From assembly GCA_026398535.1 (NCBI GenBank), contig JAPLSQ010000049.1, positions 1 to 64,000 of the forward strand: DNA of 64,000 nucleotides. Reading direction: 5' to 3'. Each line of letters starts with the position of its first letter. Position 1 is the stretch's first letter. The position numbers and the translations under genes were made by a program. The notes beneath the pieces are model-generated. The model saw nothing but the letters and a program-made list of their open reading frames with translations, was not told the DNA's origin and searched no databases. Source of the stretch: Candidatus Sumerlaeota bacterium (lineage in GTDB: Bacteria; Sumerlaeota; Sumerlaeia; Sumerlaeales; Sumerlaeaceae). Positions 24,636-33,700 of the stretch are shown here, piece after piece.

Positions 24636-27542
24636 TCATGGTTCTCCCTGCCGGCCGCAATGCGGCGTTTCCAGCGTGACGTATTTGTTCCCGGCAACCG
24701 ATGCCGTTGAGCCACTGTAATTCAGCGCCATGTAGACTGTTTCGGGATCAAGGGGAAACTCAAACATCTCAATTCCGGTCGCGTCGGCGAAGGCATTTCC
24801 TATGACGCTTGGCACGGATATCATTGGATGTTCCGCGATGCCGCGCGCGCCGTGCGGCCCCGCGGGATAGGGGGTTTCCACAAAGATTGGCCGCATTTCC
24901 TGCGGGATGTCTTTGGCTGTCGGGATTTTATAATCCTTGAATGTCGCATTAAGGAAACAGCCGTTTTTATCGAAGATGAATTTCTCGCTTAGCGCGGAGC
25001 CAAGCCCCTGCACAACTCCGCCGATTACCTGACTGCGGCATTGTTGCGTGTTGATGACCTTGCCCGCGTCGAATGCCGACACGATCCTCAACACCTCAAT
25101 GAAACCTGTTTCGGCATCCACTTCGATCTCCGCCGCGTGGGCGCCGTATGTCCAATCAAGCGCGGGCAAACCCTGGCCCGTCTCCGGATGGAGATGCGTG
25201 AGGCCGTGCGCGATGCAGCGGCCATGGCCGATGACCGGGCCGCCAATGCTGTTGCCGTCGGGATAGGTGTAACCGAGCGCAAGCTGTTTGTAATCCAATC
25301 CTTTTGAAGGCTGTCCCTTCACATGCACACGGCTGTTTTCACAAACAAGGTAGTCCGGGGATATTCGAAGCGCGTGCGATGCCATCTGCTTGATCTGGTT
25401 CAGGCATTCGCGGGCGGCCTCAATGATCGCGTTTCCGCCCATCACGGTCAAACGGCTGGCCACCGTCTGCCAGTCATAGGGCGTGTAATCCGTGTCGCAA
25501 TCCCAAGGGATGTGCACCTTCTCCATGGGTATCTTCAACTCGTCAGCGGCAATCTGCGCAAAGGCCGTATATGTGCCCTGACCATAATCCACGCCGCTCA
25601 CCAAGACATTGACCGACGCGTCTTCGTTGAATTTAATGACCACTGAACACGAAGTGAAGGTGGGCATGGCGGGCGCCTTGTGAAGCATGGCCAATCCCAC
25701 GCCGCGCAACTTCCTCCCGGACGCGTTCCGCGTCGCTGGCTGTTTCCAGCGGCGTTCCCAACCGATTTCTTTCGCCACAATTTCAAGGCATTTATCCGGA
25801 CGGCCATGATTTTCCGTGAATGGTTCCCCCGTGATTGTCGTGTCGCCGGTGCGCAGCAGATTGTTCATGCGAAAATCATACGGATCCATCCCCAACCGCT
25901 TCGCGACAAGGTCCATATTGCGTTCGATGGCCCAGAGAACTTCGAGATGCCCGAATCCGCGGTAAGCCGTCCCGAACACCTTGTTCGTGTAGACCACGTA
26001 CGAGTCGATACTGCAGTTGGGAATAGTGTACGGTCCCGCGCCGGAATAGGCGGCCGCGCGGCCGATGTTCACGCCGTAGTCGGCGTAGGCGCCCGCATCC
26101 CACAGATAGCGGACGTCGAGCGCGGTGATTTTTCCGTCCTTGGTCACGCCCGTCCTGACAACGCTGTGCAATCCCTGCCGCGAGGGCAGCGTGTTGAACT
26201 CCTCCTCGCGCCTGCATGTCAGCTTGACCGGACGCCCACCCGCCGCTTTCGACAGGCAATATACAAGCGGTTCGAGGTGGATTCCGGCTTTCCCCCCGAA
26301 ACCGCCTCCGACGTAGGGGACACGCACACGCACCTTCGAATGCGGCGTGCCGAACGTGTGGCAGAAAAGGTTGCGCACCGTGAAGGGCGACTGTGCGGAT
26401 GTCGTGATTTCAACCATTCCGCCCGGTTTTGCCTGCGCGATGGCCGTGTGGGTTTCCATGGGCGCGTGCTGCACGGGAGGATTGTTGAATTCGTATTGGG
26501 TGATGAGGCTGGCGCGGGCGAAGCCGTCATTCACATCGCCTTTGCGGATTTTTTGGTGATGCGCTATATTTGTCCCCGGTTTTGGAAAAAACACGCCTTT
26601 CAGCCATGAATATTTCCCAAGCTCTTCGTGAACCAGGCGGGACTGGCTGGCAAAAGCTTCCTCCACATCGAGCACGGGATCGAGCACATCATATTGGATG
26701 CTGATGGCGTCGCAGGCGGCGCGCGCCTGCTCTTCGGTTTCCGCGGCCACGGCGGCCACCATCTCGCCCTGATAGCGCACATGATCGCGGGCAAGTATGT
26801 TCTTGTCCTGCAGGTAAAGGCCGACTTTGTATGGCAGGTCTTTTCCAGCAAGAACGGCTTTGACGCCGGGCATTGCCGCCGCCTTGCCGGTGTCGATATG
26901 AACAATGCGCGCCGACGCGCAAGGGGAGATTTTTATGCGGGCGTGCAGCATGCCCGGGAGAACCATGTCGTGCACGAATGTTGCCGAGCCGGTCACCTTT
27001 TCGACCCCATCAATGCGCTTGGCCGCGCCCCCGACATAGGGGGCGTGCGCATCCTCGCTCGTCTTGTACCCGCCTTCGTTGCGCGCGCGGGCGACCGCCT
27101 CGATGGCCTCGATGATCGGCTTGTATCCTGTGCAACGGCAGAGATTGCCGGCAATCGCCTCGACGATCTCGTCGCGGGTCGGATTGCGGTTTCTCATCAA
27201 CAATGCGCGCGCCGACATGATCATGCCCGGCGTGCAGAAGCCGCATTGTATCGCGCCGAAATCAATGAACGCCTGCTGGAGATCGGACATGTGTTCCCCA
27301 TCGCTTTCGCCCTCGATCGTTCGGATATCGCTGCCGTCCGCCTCAACCGCGAGCACGAGGCAGGCATTGACGGGGCGCCCGTTCATGATCACCGTGCACG
27401 TGCCGCACTCGCCGATTCCACAACCGAGCTTCGCGCCCGTGAGATGCAGATCGCCCTTGAGGAGTTCCAGCAGGGTGCGGCTGGGCGGAACCTCCAGTGC
27501 TGTCCTCTGCCCGTTGATCGTAAGTGTGATCATGCTTTTCAT
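24636..27542 (-). CDS. Molybdenum hydroxylase, fused 2Fe-2S and molybdopterin subunits (xanthine dehydrogenase family)
   Basis: 968 residues. Residues 1-160 form the two-cluster iron-sulfur subunit: plant-type cluster GCGIGECGTCTV and the second cluster QCGFCTPGMIMSAR with CRCTGYKPI. From about 165 the large molybdenum-binding subunit starts (PYVGGAAKRIDGVEKVTG). FGGKAGIHLEP and the C-terminal GARGIAEHP match the cofactor-binding region and the catalytic glutamate loop. Such enzymes hydroxylate purines, nicotinate, aldehydes or other N-heterocycles; the substrate is not readable here. The FAD subunit is the preceding gene, overlapping by 4 bases. Fusion of small and large subunits occurs in some bacterial members. 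Confidence 0.93.
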   Translation of the reverse strand: MKSMITLTINGQRTALEVPPSRTLLELLKGDLHLTGAKLGCGIGECGTCTVIMNGRPVNACLVLAVEADGSDIRTIEGESDGEHMSDLQQAFIDFGAIQCGFCTPGMIMSARALLMRNRNPTRDEIVEAIAGNLCRCTGYKPIIEAIEAVARARNEGGYKTSEDAHAPYVGGAAKRIDGVEKVTGSATFVHDMVLPGMLHARIKISPCASARIVHIDTGKAAAMPGVKAVLAGKDLPYKVGLYLQDKNILARDHVRYQGEMVAAVAAETEEQARAACDAISIQYDVLDPVLDVEEAFASQSRLVHEELGKYSWLKGVFFPKPGTNIAHHQKIRKGDVNDGFARASLITQYEFNNPPVQHAPMETHTAIAQAKPGGMVEITTSAQSPFTVRNLFCHTFGTPHSKVRVRVPYVGGGFGGKAGIHLEPLVYCLSKAAGGRPVKLTCRREEEFNTLPSRQGLHSVVRTGVTKDGKITALDVRYLWDAGAYADYGVNIGRAAAYSGAGPYTIPNCSIDSYVVYTNKVFGTAYRGFGHLEVLWAIERNMDLVAKRLGMDPYDFRMNNLLRTGDTTITGEPFTENHGRPDKCLEIVAKEIGWERRWKQPATRNASGRKLRGVGLAMLHKAPAMPTFTSCSVVIKFNEDASVNVLVSGVDYGQGTYTAFAQIAADELKIPMEKVHIPWDCDTDYTPYDWQTVASRLTVMGGNAIIEAARECLNQIKQMASHALRISPDYLVCENSRVHVKGQPSKGLDYKQLALGYTYPDGNSIGGPVIGHGRCIAHGLTHLHPETGQGLPALDWTYGAHAAEIEVDAETGFIEVLRIVSAFDAGKVINTQQCRSQVIGGVVQGLGSALSEKFIFDKNGCFLNATFKDYKIPTAKDIPQEMRPIFVETPYPAGPHGARGIAEHPMISVPSVIGNAFADATGIEMFEFPLDPETVYMALNYSGSTASVAGNKYVTLETPHCGRQGEP

Positions 27543-28432
27543 CCCCCCGCTCCCCCGGTCTGCATAATTCCGTTTGCCGGAGGGCCATCTGCTTCCATCA
27601 GCGTCCGCGCCAGCCGCCTGCAGAGCAAGGCCGTCATATCGCGCCGGTATTGCGCTGACGCGCGCACATCGTCGATGGGGCTGATGTCTGCCAGTGCTCT
27701 TTCGGCCAATCGGTCTCCGACCGCGTCAGCCGCCGAACCGGGCGGGCAAATTCCCTCCAATCCGCGCACAAGCACGGGGGTGCAGGCCGCGCTCCCAATC
27801 GCAAGGCTGAATTCGCGGTTGTCAGGATCATAGGCTCCCGCCGCATTAACGAGTGCCATGTCGTGGCCCCTGACGCGCTTGATTTTATAAAAGGCGCTTC
27901 GCAGTCTGGGCGGTCGCGGGGGTATGATAAGCGCTGTGATGATTTCGCCGCGCTTGAGAACGGTCTGTTTCACATCGCGGATGAAACCATTCAGTGCGGT
28001 CTCGCGGCATCCCTGGGGCGAAGCCACGCGCACCTGCGCGTTCAACACGAGCAAGGCGGGCGCGTTGTCCGCGCAGGGTGAGGCATTGCCGAGATTGCCT
28101 GCGATTGTGGCGCGGCAGCGCACCTGGTATGAGCCGAGGTTTTCGGCCGCATCCGACAGCGCGCGGTATCGCCCGCGAATGGCGGCGTCCCCGGCGATTC
28201 GCTGAACAATCACGCAGGATCCCAGGATGAGCGCGCCATCCTTCTCCCAACGGATCTCATTCAATTCGGGGATGTGTTTGATGTCCACCACGAGGCCGGC
28301 TTCGCGGCCAGCGCGAACATCCGCGATAAGATCAGTTCCTCCCGCCAGCACCGTGGCACAGCCTTCTTCATTGATCAGAAAATCAACAGCGGCTTTCACT
28401 GTCAGAGGTCTTTCGTACCTTCTGATGCTCAT
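27539..28432 (-). CDS. FAD-binding subunit of the molybdenum hydroxylase
   Basis: About 297 residues from the ATG at 28432, chosen because AAGGAGG lies just upstream and MSIRRYERPLTVKAAVDFL is the usual beginning. The FAD motifs are VLAGGTDLI (about 30-38) and TIAGNLGNASPCADNAPALL (about 110-130), as in CoxM/XdhB. It transfers electrons from the iron-sulfur clusters to an acceptor. Start-stop overlap with the catalytic subunit shows they are translated together. Confidence 0.93.
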   Translation of the reverse strand: MSIRRYERPLTVKAAVDFLINEEGCATVLAGGTDLIADVRAGREAGLVVDIKHIPELNEIRWEKDGALILGSCVIVQRIAGDAAIRGRYRALSDAAENLGSYQVRCRATIAGNLGNASPCADNAPALLVLNAQVRVASPQGCRETALNGFIRDVKQTVLKRGEIITALIIPPRPPRLRSAFYKIKRVRGHDMALVNAAGAYDPDNREFSLAIGSAACTPVLVRGLEGICPPGSAADAVGDRLAERALADISPIDDVRASAQYRRDMTALLCRRLARTLMEADGPPANGIMQTGGAGG

Positions 28433-28500
28433 CCGATCCTCCTTCATGCACAACGGCCATGTCGTTCCGGACGCGCCGGAAAACATGATCACCCGGGGAG

Positions 28501-28839
28501 TCACACAGCCCGAAACTTCAATCCATAAACCGTTCGCCCATCAACATCGCGCACAGGCCCAACTGATGCCAGGACTCTTATGCCTGTTGCCGGTTCATCG
28601 ATGTCGAGCTGGCCTGTAGCCCGGATGCCCTGATCCATTTCCACAATGCCGAGTGTGAGGTAAAGGTCCTCATAATCAAGCGGCAACGTGTATGCGCGCG
28701 TAAATGTCAGCAGTGTTCCCTCGCCCTCGACCGCCACAGCCCCGAAATCCGTGGATCCGCAAGCCGGGCAATAGAAATGGGTGGGATAGGTGATCTTGCC
28801 GCACTTCATGCATTTCGCCGCATTCACGGTGTGTTCCAT
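28501..28839 (-). CDS. Zn-ribbon/OB-fold protein (DUF35 family)
   Basis: 112 residues. A rubredoxin-like zinc ribbon (CMKCGKITYPTHFYCPACGS, residues 10-29) is followed by an OB fold (GEGTLLTFTRAYTLP). DUF35 proteins bind CoA thioesters and pair with SCP2-type thiolases, channelling substrates in the archaeal HMG-CoA pathway and in steroid or lipid degradation. Its gene follows the thiolase by 2 bases, the standard arrangement. Confidence 0.92.
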   Translation of the reverse strand: MEHTVNAAKCMKCGKITYPTHFYCPACGSTDFGAVAVEGEGTLLTFTRAYTLPLDYEDLYLTLGIVEMDQGIRATGQLDIDEPATGIRVLASVGPVRDVDGRTVYGLKFRAV

Positions 28840-28841
28840 TT

Positions 28842-30023
28842 CTATGCTCCCTTTGTGAGAATCGTGGCGACAACGTTGTTTCCGAATCCGCCGAAGTTCA
28901 GGGCAAATCCGTGTTTCGGGTTTTTAACCTGGCGTTTTCCGGCCTCGCCCCGAAGCTGGAAGACCAGTTCAACAATTTGTGAAACGCCCGTGGCGCCGAC
29001 GGGATGCCCTTTGGCCTTCAATCCGCCGGATGTGTTGATGGGCAGTTTTCCGGCAATCTGTGTTTCGCCCTTTTCAAGCGCGATGTGGCCCGTGCCCTCG
29101 GGAAAAAATCCCACCTGCTCGCTCTGGGCAATCTCAAGGATTGTAAAGGCGTCGTGTAGTTCCGCGAGTGAGATATCCCTGGGTTTGAGCCCGGCCATGT
29201 CAAATGCCTTGCGCGCCGCGATCTGAACGGCCGTCAGCACGGTGGGGTCGGGTCTTTCATGCACCGCTTGTGTGTCGGTCGCCTGGCCGAATCCCGATAT
29301 GATCACCGGCTTTTTCGTGAATTCCCCGGCCATTTCCGCCGGAGCAAGCAGCACGGCGGCCGCTCCATCGCTCACGGGACAGCAGTCGAAAAACCGCAAA
29401 GGTTCGGCGATATAGGGATTGTTCATCTCCGCGTCAGGCGAGTGCAGGATGCCTTCCATGGTAATCGGCATCTTTATGTGGGCGTTGGGATTCAACATGG
29501 CGTTGGAGTGGTTTTTGATCGCCACCATGGCCAGATGCTCGCTCGTGACACCGTATTTGTTCATCCACAGCCGCGCGAACATGCCCGCCAGCGCGGGCAG
29601 TGTAATGCCGTAAATATACTCGGCGTAGCGGTGGCTGAGGAAGGAGACAAACTCTGTTGCCTCGATGTTGTTGACCTCTCTCATGCGTTCGCCGCCGGCG
29701 ACGAGCACGAGATCACACATGCCGGATGCGACGGCGAGGAAACCGTTTTTAACAGCGGAAGCTCCGGAGGCCGGCCCGTTTTCCACGGTGTCCGCGGCCG
29801 CCGGATAAAGGTTCATTCGGTCGACCAGCGCGCTGGCGATTCCCGCCTGCCGGTTGTTGCGCGCGGAGCCCATGTTGGCCACATAGACCGCGTCAATTTT
29901 GCGTCCGCCGAGATCGGCGTTGGTGATGGCGCCATGGGCTGCTTCCGCCATCAATTTGAGCAGGCTCCACTGCGCCCGGCCGAATTGGGTTGTTGATGCG
30001 CCGATGATCGCAACGTCTCTCAC
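28842..30023 (-). CDS. Thiolase-family protein (SCP2 type) lacking the expected catalytic cysteine
   Basis: 393 residues from the GTG at 30023, which overlaps the previous stop (GTGA) and has GGAGG upstream; this matches the family start VRDVAIIGASTTQFGR. The histidine loop GHPVGATGVSQIVEL is intact. At the nucleophile loop, where thiolases normally read CASG, this protein has ENGPASGASAV, and the C-terminal cysteine motif reads ALNFGGFGNN. It may therefore act on a thioester without classical Claisen chemistry, or as a binding partner of the DUF35 protein. Found in a catabolic operon with a molybdenum hydroxylase. Confidence 0.85.
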   Translation of the reverse strand: MRDVAIIGASTTQFGRAQWSLLKLMAEAAHGAITNADLGGRKIDAVYVANMGSARNNRQAGIASALVDRMNLYPAAADTVENGPASGASAVKNGFLAVASGMCDLVLVAGGERMREVNNIEATEFVSFLSHRYAEYIYGITLPALAGMFARLWMNKYGVTSEHLAMVAIKNHSNAMLNPNAHIKMPITMEGILHSPDAEMNNPYIAEPLRFFDCCPVSDGAAAVLLAPAEMAGEFTKKPVIISGFGQATDTQAVHERPDPTVLTAVQIAARKAFDMAGLKPRDISLAELHDAFTILEIAQSEQVGFFPEGTGHIALEKGETQIAGKLPINTSGGLKAKGHPVGATGVSQIVELVFQLRGEAGKRQVKNPKHGFALNFGGFGNNVVATILTKGA

Positions 30024-30709
30024 AGCTTCGCCTCCAGTGTGTCGCCAATCTGAACAAGCATCGTGCGCAGGTCGGGTTTGCGGATTGGATGAGAGCAGGC
30101 CAGCAGCTCTTCGGGCACAGGGCGCGTGCCTGTGACCAGACGCGGCCTGGCCTTGAAATATGTTTCGCGGGTGAGCACCCACGAGGGAGCGCCGCCCAGT
30201 TCATGCTGGATTGAAAACTTCTGCTGAAGCGGATATTCGATCATCCATCGGCGGTGGCCGATGGGACTCTCGGCCACGATCCAGACCTCATCCTGCCCAA
30301 GGTATTCGATATGATGCTCCATCTTCGACGCAAAAAGATGCGCCCCGATCCGAAGGCCGCGCTTGAGCGCCAGCGTGTGATAGCTTATGCCGTGATGCTC
30401 GTCGAACATACGGCCGTTCACGATGCCCGCAAGTTCGCCGTTGATCACACCCACAAGACAGTATTCGTTGCGCACACGGTGTCTTTTCCAACCAAGCAGT
30501 TCCGCGTAAAGGCGCGCCGACACAATGTCATAGAAATCCCTGTCGAGCGTTTTCAGCGGATCGATTATTTCCAGCAGGACATCAGCCTCATCCATGGATG
30601 CGGGCCGCACCACCAGGGTTTCCCCGTTTGCCAGCAGTATGTGCTTGGCCGGGTAGGGCGCCATCTCCAATTTTGGTGGGCGGAGCGCGGCCTCAAGCTG
30701 ATCGAGCAT
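30020..30709 (-). CDS. GNAT-like acyltransferase-domain protein
   Basis: About 229 residues from the ATG at 30709, placed by an AGGAGG site six bases upstream. Residues about 30-150 resemble a GNAT fold: VRPASMDEADVLLEI, then an enzyme core (YCLVGVINGELAGIVNGRMF) and IGAHLFASKMEH. The classical acetyl-CoA-binding Q/RxxGxG/A motif is not obvious, so the fold assignment is tentative. First gene of the 30.7-19.7 kb operon; its stop overlaps the thiolase start. Confidence 0.6.
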   Translation of the reverse strand: MLDQLEAALRPPKLEMAPYPAKHILLANGETLVVRPASMDEADVLLEIIDPLKTLDRDFYDIVSARLYAELLGWKRHRVRNEYCLVGVINGELAGIVNGRMFDEHHGISYHTLALKRGLRIGAHLFASKMEHHIEYLGQDEVWIVAESPIGHRRWMIEYPLQQKFSIQHELGGAPSWVLTRETYFKARPRLVTGTRPVPEELLACSHPIRKPDLRTMLVQIGDTLEAKL

Positions 30710-30747
30710 AAACAACCTCCTGATGCGCGTGTGTCAGAATTATGAAA

Positions 30748-33700
30748 TCAGTACATCGATCTGTCGTCAACGGCGCTGAGCGGTTGAAGTTTTGTGTAAG
30801 TCTTGGATTGGAATGCGGTCGCGGTAATTGAGCCCGCATAGCCATACCAGCCGGCGATGTCGAGCGGTGAAAGCGCGGAGGTTGCCGATGATTTCCATCG
30901 ATAAAGCTGGCCCAGAGCTGTCCCAATCCACAATTCCGCGCGTCCATCCTGCACAAGATTCACGGCAACGGGCGTGGATTGTACTGCGGCGGCAACCGAA
31001 AGCGGGAATCCATCAACAGCCGTTCCGTCGAGTTTCCATGCGAAGACATTGCCGGTTTCACTGACAGCGATGACCTCATATTCACCGTCACCGTCCACAT
31101 CGGCGGTCACAGGGGAGGCAAAGAATGGGTCTCCGGTCATCACAGGCCAACCGGATCGCATGACGCCGTTGGAATCGATCATGCTGACCTTGCCGCCATA
31201 ACCAGCCCAAATGCTCCATTCCGTCCCAGTTCCCTGATCAACCAGCAAAGCGGGCGATGCGATAATGGGTTCGCCATAATTGATTGGGAACGAGGAGGTG
31301 GTTTCTCTCAGTCCGCGCGCATTTCTGCCGTCGATGACACCATCGCGATCGGCGATCAGGATGCGCGCCTCACCTGATCCATTTTGCTTGAGAACGATCG
31401 GAGAGGCGGTGACGGAGGAACCGAAGCTGACCGGCCAGCCTATGATGTCGGCGCCTGACGTGTTGACCACATGAACATAAGGCGCGGCCGATGCCGCGAT
31501 GATTTCGGGAACGCCATCGCCATTGACATCGGCCACAAGCGGTGTTGGTGAAATCAGGGTATTCTTGGATTCGAGTTGCGGAATGCCAAGGGGCACGACC
31601 GTGGATGTCAGTGAGCCATCCATCTTGATGATAAACAACTGCGCGTCATCGCTGACACAGATGACGGATTTGTCGCCTGATGGATCAAGCTGGGCGGTGA
31701 CCAGCGCCGACTTGACGGGCATCCCCGTCGCGGCGCGCCACTGTAATGCGCCATCAGGCCATGTGTGAGCCTCAATGCCGGCGTTGCCGTCATAATTTTC
31801 ATCCGCAGTGAGAAGCATTTCCGCGCCGCCGCTGGTCAGCGCGCATACGACAGGCCGCGCGCGGGATGCATCCACAAGCAGGCTCATGGTGGTCGGGATG
31901 CCTGCTGAACGCACTTCGCGGTTCGTTCCAACAAGTATGCCTGTTGGAAGCGTGTAGGTGTCGGTAATGATCGCCAGCTCGTTCAAACTGGCCACGATCG
32001 GTGACGGGGTCACATCCATCAACTCCATGGATGGTGATGGTGACTGTGCCATTTGCTGTGACAGTGGCGTTGACAATTGTGCGATTAATCTCTGTGGATA
32101 GACATAATGGTTCCATGTCTCACTGGCTACGCGGTATTGTGGCAACCACCAATCCGTAAAACTGGTTTTGCCAGAAAGCAGGTAACCTGCGAATCCATCA
32201 AAAACAGCCTGCAACACTTGCCTGATTTTGCGGTCGGGGTAGGCGTCCCATATCTGCCTGCTTTCGCGAGGCCAGACCCAGTTGGAGCCTTCGATGACCA
32301 GCACATAGTCTGTGTTGAAACCCGTGAGGGGGGAATTCGGCCAGAACGCGACGACTTCGGTTGAGTTGGGATAACCTTCGCGGACAATGTGGATTTCGCC
32401 AAGATTGCCTTTGAGGTAGGGATCGAAAGGCGCCGTGTGCCTGGAATTGCTGGGATTCAGGCTTGGATTGCTGAGATTGATCTGGATTACAGCGACTTGC
32501 CCCAATGTGGGTGTTGTTTGATTAACAGTTGTATTGGTTCGTTGCTCACCGGGAATCCATGAAGGAGGCGGCAGTGCGTCGAGTGTGCGGTTCCAGATTT
32601 GCAGTCGTGCGTCGCCTGTTCCGCTGTATGGCTGTGTTGAAATCGGAGCCGGGGCGTTGCGGTCGGCGTAGATGCTCACACTGGCTGACCAGGCGCCGTT
32701 CAGTTTGACGCGTTGCCAGAACTGGTTGATGATCGTGGCGCCGCGGGCGGCAGCTTCGATGCGCAGTCGCAGAGATTGCAGACCGCCGTTGCTGAAGGTT
32801 TCGGTGGAGCTTGTGATGATCACAAAATCGTTATAATCCCAGTCGTTGGGAGATGGCCCAAGCTGATCCTCGTAAGCGACGATGTGAGTCGAAGCAATGA
32901 CGGAATTGAGCGTGACGGTGGCGGGGTCCGAGTAGCCGCTGCGGTTGCCCGTGGTGTCCACGGCCCTGACCTTGTAAAAGAAGGTCATTCCATTAAGCGC
33001 TGTGTTGTCGGTGAAACCGGGCACAAGAATCAGCCCGTTGAGCTGACTGTAGGGACCCGCAACATTAGAGGCGCGGAACAGTTCATAACCTTTTAGATCG
33101 CCATCGCGGTTGCCCCCCACAAAGATCAGGTCCACTCTGCTGTCACTGCCGGTAATTGAGGAGATGGCGGGCGTGTCGGGCGGGATTGTGTCAATATATG
33201 ACGCAGCCACCGGTCCGATAGATCGTGTGCCGCCTTCCTTGTCAATAAGATCAAGCCGGTAGTAATAGATGGTGTTTCCGTTCACATTGGTGTCGTTCAA
33301 CTGATAGTTTGCCCCTGTCTGGCTGTCGCCTTTGGCCGCGATGGCGCCGCCGGGGAGCAATGTGAATGGTCCGTCGCCGCTCGTGGCGCGCCATACTTTG
33401 AACGTGTTGACATCCGGCTCTGTCTGTGTCTGCCAGCGGACAGCGATAGCAGAACCGGAGGTCTGCGCCGTGAAGTAATTGACAACGGTCTGGTGCGTGT
33501 CGAGCACATTCATGGCCACGGAACTTTGCACGGTGAAAAGCTCGGACTCGCCGCCCTGCGCCGCCGGCGTCCCGTAACCTTCGCCGCGGATCTGCACGGC
33601 ATGGGAAAGGAAGTCGTTGTTTCGCACAAGGGAGTTGTCGGGACGGCGGGCTTTCACCTGGTAACTGATGCCGGCGCCGATGACGATATCCTGGGCGATC

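Noticed and set aside
26628..27833. Plus-strand frame of 401 codons over the molybdenum hydroxylase
   Set aside because: Antisense shadow of the iron-sulfur and molybdenum subunit; codon bias explains the long frame.
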